From Pseudomonadota bacterium (lineage in GTDB: Bacteria > Desulfobacterota > Desulfobacteria > Desulfobacterales > Desulfosarcinaceae): DNA of 45,431 nucleotides. Shown piece by piece: positions 1-7,929 of the stretch (its first letter is position 1; every line of letters begins with the position of its first letter). Position numbers and translations under genes: made by a program. The stretch covers positions 1-45,431 of the forward strand of contig JAEYRZ010000051.1 of NCBI GenBank assembly GCA_023435265.1, given 5' to 3'. The notes under the pieces are model-generated. The model made no database searches, had not been told where the DNA came from, and saw only the letters and a program-made list of their open reading frames with translations.

Positions 1-5
1 ACGCG

Positions 6-1079
6 GTGCTGACCAACGTGACCGGTTTCGACTCCATCATCGGGCAGCGGCTGCCCATCCGGCTCCTGCAGACATTCCACGCAAGGGGGACCATTCCGCA
101 TGCCCTGCTGTTTACCGGAATGCCGGGTATCGGCAAGCGGACGGTCGCCCGAACGTTCGCCATGGCCTTGAACTGCCGTGGTTCCGGAGACCTTCCGCCA
201 GGTCAAGCCGAAGCCACGGAACCGCGCGCCACGGAAGGCAAACCATGCGGCGTCTGCGGAAGCTGCCGCAGGATCGAAGCCGGCAATTATCCGGATGTCA
301 TGGCCATCGAACCGCAGGGCGGCATCTTGCGAATCGATCAAATCCGGCGTCTGATCACGACCCTGTCGATGAAACCGTTCAATGACGGATATCGGGTCGC
401 GGTCATCGCCGACGCGCAGACGCTCAACCCCGAAGCATCCAATGCGCTGCTGAAAGTACTGGAAGAGCCGCCCGACGCCACGATCCTTATCCTTACGGCG
501 CCGCAGCAGTCCGATCTCTTATCGACGATCGTTTCACGCTGCCGCCATATGCGATTCAGCCCGCTGCCGGTTGAAGCACTGGCGCAATACCTCACAAAGC
601 ACCATCATATTGATGAAGCCTCGGCGCGCGCAGTCGCCGAACTCTCGGGGGGCAGCATCGCGGAAGCGCTGAAATGGGCCGCGAACGCCTGGCAGTCCCA
701 ACGCGACTGGCTGGTCCGCGCCGGCGGCCTGGACGCCCCTGCGCAAGGTCGCACCCCGGCGGCCGCCCTGGCGTTCGCCGGCGCACTGGCCGCCCGCAAG
801 GACCGCATCCAGGAAGATCTTGCGCTTCTCAAGGGCTGGATCCGCGACCTGTGGGTCTTGCCGCATGCAAGCCGGCTGATCGCCAATCGGGACTGCGTAG
901 CGCAGATGGGCCGCATGCGCGCGCAAATCAACCCGGACCGGCTGCGCTTTCTCTGGGAAACGGTCGAGAAGGCCCAAAAAGATATTGCGGCCAATGGGAA
1001 CTTGAGATTAACGTTGGAGGTCATGGCATTAAGAATGGCCGGTTTGACTTGCCGAACGACAACTGATAATCGCGCGTAA
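6..1079 (+). CDS. holB: DNA polymerase III delta-prime subunit (HolB)
   Basis: Clamp-loader subunit that helps load the beta clamp on DNA during replication. The N-terminal AAA+ module shows a Walker A motif GMPGIGKRT (about residues 38-46). It is followed by a zinc-finger-like Cys cluster CGVCGSC (about residues 80-86), the pattern ANALLKVLEEPP and an SRC motif after it, all typical of delta-prime/gamma subunits. The length of 357 residues fits the family. The start is uncertain because it lies at the window edge: GTG at 6 is possible, GTG at 18 (VTGFDSIIGQ) also fits, and the frame stays open to base 1. It is followed within about 30 bp by a ricT-like gene and then metG, a common replication/translation gene order. 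Confidence 0.92.
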   Translation: MLTNVTGFDSIIGQRLPIRLLQTFHARGTIPHALLFTGMPGIGKRTVARTFAMALNCRGSGDLPPGQAEATEPRATEGKPCGVCGSCRRIEAGNYPDVMAIEPQGGILRIDQIRRLITTLSMKPFNDGYRVAVIADAQTLNPEASNALLKVLEEPPDATILILTAPQQSDLLSTIVSRCRHMRFSPLPVEALAQYLTKHHHIDEASARAVAELSGGSIAEALKWAANAWQSQRDWLVRAGGLDAPAQGRTPAAALAFAGALAARKDRIQEDLALLKGWIRDLWVLPHASRLIANRDCVAQMGRMRAQINPDRLRFLWETVEKAQKDIAANGNLRLTLEVMALRMAGLTCRTTTDNRA

Positions 1080-1110
1080 GCGCATGATTTATGAAATATG
1101 GCTCTACTCT

Positions 1111-1905
1111 ATGCAAAAGATCGTTGGAATACGCTTCAAACCCGGTGGGAAAATATATGACTTCGACAGTGGCGCATTCGTGTTTGGTGTCGGCGATGCG
1201 GTGATTGTCGAAACCGAAAAGGGACTCGGCTTCGGCATAGTGGCCGTGGTTCCCAGAGCCGCCGACGATGTGTCTGCTGACAAACCGTTCAAGAAAGTCT
1301 TCCGCAAGGCCAACGCCGCGGACCTGGAGCAGTGTGCGAAAAACAGCGCCCTTGAGAAAGAGGCGCATGCCTACTGTCAGCAGTGCATCGACGAGCTCAA
1401 GCTCGAAATGAACCTGTTCGCCGTGGAGGCGACTTTCGATGCCAGCCGGCTGACGTTTTTTTTCACCGCCGATGGCCGCGTGGACTTCCGGCAGCTGGTC
1501 AAGATGCTGGTCAAGCAACTGCGCGCGCGCATCGAAATGCGCCAGGTCGGCATCCGCAACCAGGCGAAAATGTGCGGCGGGCTCGGCCGCTGCGGCCGGG
1601 AATTCTGTTGCGCGACATTTCTCGAAAAGTTCGATCCGGTCTCCATCCGCATGGCCAAGGATCAAGGGCTCTCCCTGAACCCGACCAAAATATCCGGACA
1701 ATGCGGGCGCCTGATGTGCTGCCTGACGTTTGAAAACGAGGTGTATCAGGAGTTCAAGGCCCAATTCCCCCAGATGGGCAAAACCGTGCGCACAAAAGAG
1801 TATTCGGGCAAGATCGTGCGCTTCAACTACCTGCACCGCCGGGTGGCCTTACGGATGGACAACAACGAGGAAGTGGAAGTCAATGTCGATGATATCATCA
1901 AATGA
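1111..1905 (+). CDS. ricT: PSP1/RicT-family protein (YaaT-like)
   Basis: PSP1-domain protein of the RicT/YaaT family. In Bacillus, RicT is part of the RicAFT complex, which carries Fe-S clusters and promotes RNase Y-dependent RNA maturation; whether it does so here is not known. The family Cys cluster is clear: CGGLGRCGREFCC (roughly residues 150-162) and CGRLMCC further on. The N-terminal part IVGIRFKPGGKIYDFD matches the start of the family. An open frame extends up to ATG 1084, but the family begins at the Met at 1111, so I chose that start (264 residues); no convincing ribosome-binding site precedes either. It lies between holB and metG, its usual position in deltaproteobacteria. Confidence 0.87.
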   Translation: MQKIVGIRFKPGGKIYDFDSGAFVFGVGDAVIVETEKGLGFGIVAVVPRAADDVSADKPFKKVFRKANAADLEQCAKNSALEKEAHAYCQQCIDELKLEMNLFAVEATFDASRLTFFFTADGRVDFRQLVKMLVKQLRARIEMRQVGIRNQAKMCGGLGRCGREFCCATFLEKFDPVSIRMAKDQGLSLNPTKISGQCGRLMCCLTFENEVYQEFKAQFPQMGKTVRTKEYSGKIVRFNYLHRRVALRMDNNEEVEVNVDDIIK

Positions 1906-1969
1906 AAATGGAACGGCCGTGCCGGCTGCCTGAATGCCGGGCCGGATCATCAATTCCGAGGAGTAGTCG

Positions 1970-3895
1970 ATGGCGCCCCCTTTTTACATAACCACACCGA
2001 TTTACTATGTGAATGCGCGTCCACACCTGGGACATGCCTATACTACGATCTGTGCGGATGTGATCAACCGCTACCATACCATGATCGCCGACCAAACCTT
2101 CTTTCTCACCGGGACGGACGAGCATGGCGACAAAATCATGCGCGCCGCCAAAAAAGAGAATTTGACGCCGCGGGAATATGTTGACAAAATCAGCGCGCTG
2201 TTCCGCGAACTCTGGCCCCAGCTCAACATCCGCAACGACTACTTCATCCGGACCACCGATCCCGCACACATGGCCGTGGTCAAAGCCGTTCTCCAGAAGA
2301 TCTACGATCAGGGAGACATCTATTTCAGCGAGTACGAGGGCCAGTACTGCTTCGGCTGCGAGCGCTTCTACACCGAACGCGAGCTGACCGACGGCAAGTG
2401 CCCGGATCATGACACCAAACCGGAAATCATCAAGGAATCCAACTATTTTTTCAAGATGAGCCGCTATCAGCAGTGGCTGATCGATTACCTGCACGAACAC
2501 CCCGATACCATTCGTCCGGAGCGCTACAAAAACGAGGTGCTGGCCTTTCTTCGCGAACCTTTGGAAGATCTTTGCATTTCGCGGCCCAAGTCCCGAATCA
2601 AGTGGGGAATCAGCCTGCCGTTCGACAACGATTACGTCACCTACGTATGGTTCGACGCCCTGCTCAACTATGTTTCGGCGCTCGGGTACCCGGACGGCGA
2701 GCGCTTCAAGAAATTGTGGCCCGTGGCGCAGCACATCGTCGCCAAAGACATCCTCAAACCGCACGGCATTTATTGGCCGATCATGCTCAAGGCCGCCGGC
2801 CTGCCGGTTTACCGGCATTTGAACGTACACGGGTACTGGAATGTCGACGACAGCAAGATGTCTAAAACCATCGGCAATGTCGTCGACCCTCTGCAACTCA
2901 AGAACACCTACGGTCTGGATGCCTTCCGCTTTTTTCTCCTGCGCGACATGGTTTTCGGCCTCGACTCCTCGTTCAACGAACAGGCCCTGGTTCAGCGCAT
3001 CAACTCCGATCTGGCCAATGACCTGGGAAACCTGTTTTCGCGGGTCATCACGATGGCCCACAAATACTGCGCCGGCGTCGTCCCGGTACCCGATCTGGCG
3101 GTCGAACGCGAACAATCGCTCAGCCTGGAAGGACGGGCGGTGCAGGCCATCACCGCATACCAGCAGGCCATGCCCGTTTTCGCCTTTCACAAGGCGCTGG
3201 CCGCGGTATGGGAATTCATCAATCATTTGAACAAGTACGTCGACGTCACGGCCCCTTGGGTGCTGGCCAAGAGCAAAAGCAACCGTCCGCAGCTGGAGGT
3301 GGTGCTTTACAACCTGCTCGAGGGACTGCGCGTTATCGCGGGGCTGGTCTACCCAGTCATGCCGGAGACGGCCGCCACCATGCAGCGGCATCTGGGATTG
3401 GATCCCGCCGAGCCGTTTTACAAACTGGATGCCATCGGGGCCTGGCGCACCCTGCCGCCCGGCACCCGACTGCCCAAATCGATCACGCTTTTCCCAAGGG
3501 TCGAACTGAAGCCGGATATGAATACGAACCCAGAACAAGCCGACAGCCATGAACCCGCGCCGCTCAAACCTGAAATCAGCATCGAGGAATTCAGCAGGAT
3601 CGACCTGCGGGTCGGGACGATCATCAAGGCCGAACCGGTGCCGAGAGCCAAGAAGCTGATCCAGCTTTCGGTCGACCTGGGGGAGAAAGAGCCCCGCATC
3701 GTCGTGGCAGGGATCGCCAATGCCTACAGCCCGGACACGCTGGTCGGCAAACAGGCCATTCTCGTCGCCAATCTCAAACCAGCCAAATTGATGGGCGTTC
3801 TTTCCAGGGGCATGCTGCTGGCGGCTTACACCGATACGGAACTCAGCATCCTGTCGGTGGACAAACCGATGAAACCGGGCACGCGGATCCGATAA
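1970..3895 (+). CDS. metG: Methionyl-tRNA synthetase with C-terminal tRNA-binding domain
   Basis: Charges tRNA-Met with methionine in the cytoplasm. The class I signature HLGHAYTT is near residue 18 and the KMSKTIGN loop near residue 300. A zinc-knuckle insert, CFGCERFYT then CPDHD, lies at about residues 127-150. After the anticodon-binding helical domain there is a C-terminal EMAP/Trbp111-type tRNA-binding domain (about residues 540-641, starting near FSRIDLRVGTI). The full length of 641 residues fits dimeric bacterial MetG. The start ATG has a good ribosome-binding site (gaggag, about 7 bp upstream). The stop codon abuts the ATG of the following transpeptidase gene, so the two are probably cotranscribed. 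Confidence 0.97.
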   Translation: MAPPFYITTPIYYVNARPHLGHAYTTICADVINRYHTMIADQTFFLTGTDEHGDKIMRAAKKENLTPREYVDKISALFRELWPQLNIRNDYFIRTTDPAHMAVVKAVLQKIYDQGDIYFSEYEGQYCFGCERFYTERELTDGKCPDHDTKPEIIKESNYFFKMSRYQQWLIDYLHEHPDTIRPERYKNEVLAFLREPLEDLCISRPKSRIKWGISLPFDNDYVTYVWFDALLNYVSALGYPDGERFKKLWPVAQHIVAKDILKPHGIYWPIMLKAAGLPVYRHLNVHGYWNVDDSKMSKTIGNVVDPLQLKNTYGLDAFRFFLLRDMVFGLDSSFNEQALVQRINSDLANDLGNLFSRVITMAHKYCAGVVPVPDLAVEREQSLSLEGRAVQAITAYQQAMPVFAFHKALAAVWEFINHLNKYVDVTAPWVLAKSKSNRPQLEVVLYNLLEGLRVIAGLVYPVMPETAATMQRHLGLDPAEPFYKLDAIGAWRTLPPGTRLPKSITLFPRVELKPDMNTNPEQADSHEPAPLKPEISIEEFSRIDLRVGTIIKAEPVPRAKKLIQLSVDLGEKEPRIVVAGIANAYSPDTLVGKQAILVANLKPAKLMGVLSRGMLLAAYTDTELSILSVDKPMKPGTRIR

Positions 3896-5410
3896 ATGGG
3901 TTGGTCCATGCGAAACCCGGGTTCACCCGGCCAGCGGCCAAGTTGGCGGCAGTATCAGGCCATGTTGCAGAAAAGGCGTCCCGCCTGGCGCAGTGGTTAT
4001 TGGAAGATTGCCGCACTGGTGATCGCGGCCGCGGTCTGTCTGCTGTACGTGGTGACTGCGACCCACCGCGCACCTTCCGTGGCGGCCACCGATGCCTCAC
4101 CGCGTCCCACCGACGCATCGTCGCGCCCCGCCGATGCATCGCCGCGCCCCGAACTCGAATCGCCCCAACCCGCGGACGAATCGCCCCAACCCGCGGACGA
4201 ATCGCCGCCACGCCGCGCGGAGTCGCCGCCTCCCATGGTCGAATCGCCGCGCCCGGTAGTATCTTCACGGGATATACTGAACCGGGATGAGATCCGCCTG
4301 CTGATCGATTCGGTCGAGCCTTCATCGATCACCGCCGGGCAGTTCTCGATCCCTATCGAAAAGAACCGGCTGGTGGTCGAAACGACGCTGGATGATCAAC
4401 TGCAATCCCGCCTGACCGAAGCATTGGACCGCAAAAACTCGCGCTACGTCGGCATTCTGGTGATGGAAGCCGATAACGGCCGGGTTCTCGCCATGGTCGG
4501 GTTCGACAAATCCGGCACGAATGGGAATCCATGTCTCAGCAGCATTTTCCCGGCGGCCAGCATTTTTAAAATCGTCTCTGCGGCAGCGGCGGTGGATCAT
4601 TGCGGGTTCAATCCCGATACCCGCCTTTATTTCAACGGATACAAGCACACACTCTACAAGCGCCAGCTTGTGGAAAAGAAGGACCGCTGGACGACGGAAA
4701 TCGACTTCAAGGAATCCTTTGCGGATTCGGTCAATCCAATCTTCGGCAAGATCGGAGCCCACCGGCTCGGCAAACCGGTATTGGAGCAGTATGCGCGCGC
4801 TTTCGGCTTCAACCGGCCGATCCCCTTCGAAATGGCCGTTCAGGCCAGCCGCATCGCCATCGATGACGAACCCTACCATCTGGCCGAGGTCGCCAGCGGT
4901 TTCAACAACGACACTACGATTTCACCGCTGCACGGTGCGTTGATCGCATCCGCCGTATTGAACGGCGGCCGGATGATCGCCCCGACCATCGTCGATTCGG
5001 TCCTCGGACAAAACGAGCACGTTCTGTACCGTTCACGAACGGAGTGGCAGGGACGGGCCATGTCACCCCAGGCCGCGGCGACCCTCGCGCGCCTCATGAG
5101 GGCCACGATCGATTCGGGAACCGCCCGCCGCGTGTTTCGCGGCATCAAACGTGTGCGGGGAATGGACCGCATCGAGATCGGCGGCAAGACAGGCTCCATT
5201 TCCACACCCCAAAACGATACCCGCTTCGACTGGTTCGTCGGTTTCGCACAGGACCCGGAGCGGACGGAACGGTTGGCCGTATCCGTCGTGGTGGGCCACG
5301 AAGAGTACATCGGTACGCGCGCCGCCCAGTATGCGCGCATGGCGATCACCCACGTCTTCGGCCAGAACAGCGCTGCACAGGTCAAGCCCGCCCCGCGCGC
5401 GGGCGGCTGA
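3896..5410 (+). CDS. Penicillin-binding transpeptidase with Pro-rich repeat linker
   Basis: Probable D,D-transpeptidase anchored in the inner membrane, acting on periplasmic peptidoglycan. One membrane segment lies at about residues 39-58. It is followed by a low-complexity Pro/Ser/Asp/Glu linker (about 62-118) built of units such as ESPQPAD, then the transpeptidase domain. The three penicillin-binding motifs are visible: SIFK (Ser222-Lys225), SVN (Ser278-Asn280) and KTG (Lys431-Gly433). No transglycosylase or PBP-dimer domain is present, so it resembles neither a bifunctional PBP nor a normal PBP2/FtsI. The start ATG abuts the metG stop; Met5 (3908) is an alternative start. It may function with the envelope-sugar genes downstream, but this is inference. 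Confidence 0.86.
   Translation: MGWSMRNPGSPGQRPSWRQYQAMLQKRRPAWRSGYWKIAALVIAAAVCLLYVVTATHRAPSVAATDASPRPTDASSRPADASPRPELESPQPADESPQPADESPPRRAESPPPMVESPRPVVSSRDILNRDEIRLLIDSVEPSSITAGQFSIPIEKNRLVVETTLDDQLQSRLTEALDRKNSRYVGILVMEADNGRVLAMVGFDKSGTNGNPCLSSIFPAASIFKIVSAAAAVDHCGFNPDTRLYFNGYKHTLYKRQLVEKKDRWTTEIDFKESFADSVNPIFGKIGAHRLGKPVLEQYARAFGFNRPIPFEMAVQASRIAIDDEPYHLAEVASGFNNDTTISPLHGALIASAVLNGGRMIAPTIVDSVLGQNEHVLYRSRTEWQGRAMSPQAAATLARLMRATIDSGTARRVFRGIKRVRGMDRIEIGGKTGSISTPQNDTRFDWFVGFAQDPERTERLAVSVVVGHEEYIGTRAAQYARMAITHVFGQNSAAQVKPAPRAGG
4157..4205 (+). repeat. 21-bp tandem repeat inside the transpeptidase gene
   Basis: The unit gaatcgccccaacccgcgga plus one base (21 bp) occurs twice exactly (4157-4177, 4178-4198) and begins a third time at 4199. 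Flanking sequence upstream and downstream is a decayed version of the same unit (codons for ASPRP, ESPQPAD, ESPPRR). The period is a multiple of three, so length changes keep the frame. It encodes the flexible linker between membrane anchor and catalytic domain. Confidence 0.85.
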
Positions 5411-5468
5411 CCGGTTTGCATAGTTTCAGCCCGACCCCAACTGAAACACTCAAAAAAGGAGTGACCTC

Positions 5469-6659
5469 ATGCCCGGTTTCGAAATTTTCGGAGAGGAAGA
5501 GCGCCAGCATGTATCGGATGTCCTTTCGACCGGTGTGCTCTTTCGGTACGGATTCGATGCAGCCCGTAATGGCCACTGGAAGGCCCGCGAGATGGAGCGT
5601 GAATTGGCCGAACGCGCCGGAATCGGCTATTGTCACCTGTGCAGCAGCGGTACGGCGGCGGTTCATATCGCGCTTGCCGTTTGCGGCATCGGTGCGGGCG
5701 ACGAAGTCATCCTGCCCCCTTTCACATTTGTCGCCTCTTTCGAAGCGCTGCTGCTGGCCGGGGCGATCCCGGTCTTCGCCGAAATCGACGAGACCCTGTG
5801 CCTGGACCCGACCGACGTCGCCCGCAAGATCACCCCGCGCACCAAAGCGGTCATGCCGGTGCACATGTGCGGCGCCATGGCGCGCATCGATGAAATCAGG
5901 ACGCTCTGCCAACAGAAGGGCCTGCTGCTGATCGAGGATGCCTGCCAGGCGCTGGGCGCAACGTTCGGCGGCAAATGGCTGGGCGGCTTCGGACAAGCGG
6001 GCTGCTTTTCGTTCGATGCGGTCAAGACGGTCACCTGCGGTGAAGGAGGCGCGGTGATCACCGACGATGCCGAACGTTACCGGCTGGCGCACGGCTTCGC
6101 CGACCACGGCCACGATCATATCGGCAACGACCGCGGTGCCGAGGACCACCCCATTCTGGGGTTCAACTATCGGATCAGCGAGCTGAATGCGGCCGTCGGA
6201 CTGGCGCAGTTGCGCAAGCTGGACAAGATCCTTACCATACAGCGTGCGCACAAGGCAGCGCTCAAGGATGCACTGCGAAAATTCAGGCAGGTCACCTTCC
6301 GGCAGCTGCCCGACGAACAGGGCGATTCAGCCACCCATTTGAGTTTCCTGCTGCCCGACGAGGCGCGCGCGCGCCGCGTCGGCGGCGCCCTGAACGAAGC
6401 GGGCGTGGATGGCTGCTTTTATTGGTTTGACAACAACTGGCACTACCTCCGTCGGTGGCACCACCTGAAAAATATGCGGGCTGCGGCCAAGCTTCCCGCT
6501 CAGCTCTGCGGGGTACTGCCGGAATACGGTCGCATTGCGCTGCCACGCTCGGACACGCTCATCGGCCGCACCATTTCGCTTCAGATCAAGCTGAGCTGGA
6601 CACCACACGATCTCACCCAACGGATTCAGCGGATCGAAAAAGTACTCACTGAAAACTGA
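5469..6659 (+). CDS. kdnA: 8-amino-3,8-dideoxy-manno-octulosonate (Kdo8N) transaminase KdnA
   Basis: PLP-dependent DegT/DnrJ-family aminotransferase. KdnA of Shewanella transfers an amino group from glutamate to the 8-oxo derivative of Kdo, giving 8-amino-Kdo for lipopolysaccharide. The N-terminus MPGFEIFGEEERQ, the motif GAGDEVILPPFTFVAS, the block SDHGHDHIGNDRGAE (here ADHGHDHIGNDRGAE) and DGCFYWFDNNWHYL follow the Shewanella KdnA sequence as I recall it. The PLP lysine is Lys186 in FDAVKTVTCGEGG. Length 396 fits. A strong ribosome-binding site (aaaaggag) precedes the ATG. The KdnB partner follows 121 bp downstream, which makes this call much firmer than for a lone DegT enzyme. Confidence 0.9.
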   Translation: MPGFEIFGEEERQHVSDVLSTGVLFRYGFDAARNGHWKAREMERELAERAGIGYCHLCSSGTAAVHIALAVCGIGAGDEVILPPFTFVASFEALLLAGAIPVFAEIDETLCLDPTDVARKITPRTKAVMPVHMCGAMARIDEIRTLCQQKGLLLIEDACQALGATFGGKWLGGFGQAGCFSFDAVKTVTCGEGGAVITDDAERYRLAHGFADHGHDHIGNDRGAEDHPILGFNYRISELNAAVGLAQLRKLDKILTIQRAHKAALKDALRKFRQVTFRQLPDEQGDSATHLSFLLPDEARARRVGGALNEAGVDGCFYWFDNNWHYLRRWHHLKNMRAAAKLPAQLCGVLPEYGRIALPRSDTLIGRTISLQIKLSWTPHDLTQRIQRIEKVLTEN

Positions 6660-6780
6660 CAACCAACGAAACGCAAAAGGACCAATGTTGATCTCGATGA
6701 TCGAGTTCATTTCAACAGTCCTTCAATGGCCCTGAACGCAGAAACGGTCCACGGACCCGACAGCTTCGCAAGGAGAGCCC

Positions 6781-7860
6781 ATGTTTCGCAATTTCAAAAC
6801 GGTCGAGCACATCGTATTCGGACGCGGCTGCTTCAATCAACTGGATGAAATCGTCTCGGCGCGGCGGACCCGCAACAGGCCGGCCATGGTCTTCCTGGTG
6901 GATGATGTATTCACCGATCACCCCCTCAAAGGGCGGCTGCCCCTGCATGACGAGGATCTGCTGATCTGGGTGAACGTGGACGACGAACCGAAGACGAAAT
7001 ATGTCGACGAATTGACCGCCCGGGTCCGCCAGCAGTTGGGTGAAAAGCAGATGGAGCTCCCCTCGGGGGTGATCGGCATCGGCGGGGGCAGCACCATGGA
7101 CCTCGCCAAGGCGGTGTCGCTGATGCTGACCAATCCGGGATCGGCGGCTGATTATCAGGGCTGGGATCTGATCAAGCGGCCGGCGGTCTACCATGCGGCC
7201 GTCCCCACCCTCTCGGGCACCGGTTCCGAAGTGTCGCGCACCACGGTTCTGACAGGCCCGCAGAAGAAACTGGGCATCAATTCCGACTACACCGTTTTCG
7301 ATCAGATCGTGCTGGACCCCGAACTGATCGCCGATGCTCCGCGCGAACAACGCTTCTACACCGGCATGGACTGTTACATTCATTGCATCGAATCGCTGAC
7401 CGGAACCTATCTGAATGCATTCAGCCAGGCCTATGGCGAAAAATCGCTCAGCCTGTGCCAGCAGGTCTTTCTCGAAGACCACCCGGACAGCGATGACAAA
7501 TTGATGGTGGCGTCGCTGTTCGGCGGAATGAGCATCGCCTATTCGCAGGTCGGTGTGGCGCACGCCATGTCCTACGGGCTGAGTTTCGTGCTGGGCGTGC
7601 ATCACGGCATCGGCAACAGCATCGTATTCGATTACCTGGATGAATTTTATCCCGAGGGCGTGCAGGAATTCCGGCGCATGCTCGAGCGGCAAAACATCCA
7701 GTTGCCCAGAGGCATCACCGCCGGGCTGAGCGACGCCCAAATGGACAAAATGGCGGATGTGGCCCTGATTCTCGAACCGCTGTGGGAGAACGCCCTGGGC
7801 AAGGAATGGCGGCGGACCATGACCCGGGAGAGAATCCGCGAGCTGTACCGCAGGATGTAG
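6781..7860 (+). CDS. kdnB: 3-deoxy-manno-octulosonate (Kdo) 8-oxidase KdnB
   Basis: Iron-containing alcohol dehydrogenase family enzyme. KdnB oxidises the C8 hydroxyl of Kdo to an aldehyde with NAD, making the substrate of KdnA. The cofactor motif GIGGGSTMDLAKAV is present, as are the candidate metal ligands Asp197, His201, His261 and His274/275 (GMDCYIHCIE; AHAMSYG; GVHHGIGN). The N-terminus MFRNFKTVEHIVFGRGCF matches the KdnB group rather than ethanol dehydrogenases. Length 359 is usual. The ribosome-binding site aaggag sits 7 bp before ATG. Together with kdnA it predicts amino-Kdo in the LPS inner core of this organism; chemical confirmation is not available from sequence. Confidence 0.88.
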   Translation: MFRNFKTVEHIVFGRGCFNQLDEIVSARRTRNRPAMVFLVDDVFTDHPLKGRLPLHDEDLLIWVNVDDEPKTKYVDELTARVRQQLGEKQMELPSGVIGIGGGSTMDLAKAVSLMLTNPGSAADYQGWDLIKRPAVYHAAVPTLSGTGSEVSRTTVLTGPQKKLGINSDYTVFDQIVLDPELIADAPREQRFYTGMDCYIHCIESLTGTYLNAFSQAYGEKSLSLCQQVFLEDHPDSDDKLMVASLFGGMSIAYSQVGVAHAMSYGLSFVLGVHHGIGNSIVFDYLDEFYPEGVQEFRRMLERQNIQLPRGITAGLSDAQMDKMADVALILEPLWENALGKEWRRTMTRERIRELYRRM

Positions 7861-7929
7861 CCTGTACGCTGCAGAGCGGGCATGCCTGGACCAAAGCGCC
7901 GTTCAGGTGCAGAAAGGGAACCGTTCCAT

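Noticed and set aside
1898..3550. 550-codon minus-strand open frame opposite metG
   Set aside because: metG with HIGH and KMSKS motifs occupies the plus strand; the antisense frame has no family features.
3896..5410. Bifunctional class A PBP or class B PBP2/FtsI
   Set aside because: Only the transpeptidase motifs are present; no glycosyltransferase domain and no PBP-dimer domain ahead of it.
5469..6659. Generic ArnB/perosamine-type DegT aminotransferase
   Set aside because: The N-terminus and ADHGHDHIGNDRGAE block plus the adjacent KdnB-type dehydrogenase point to KdnA specifically.
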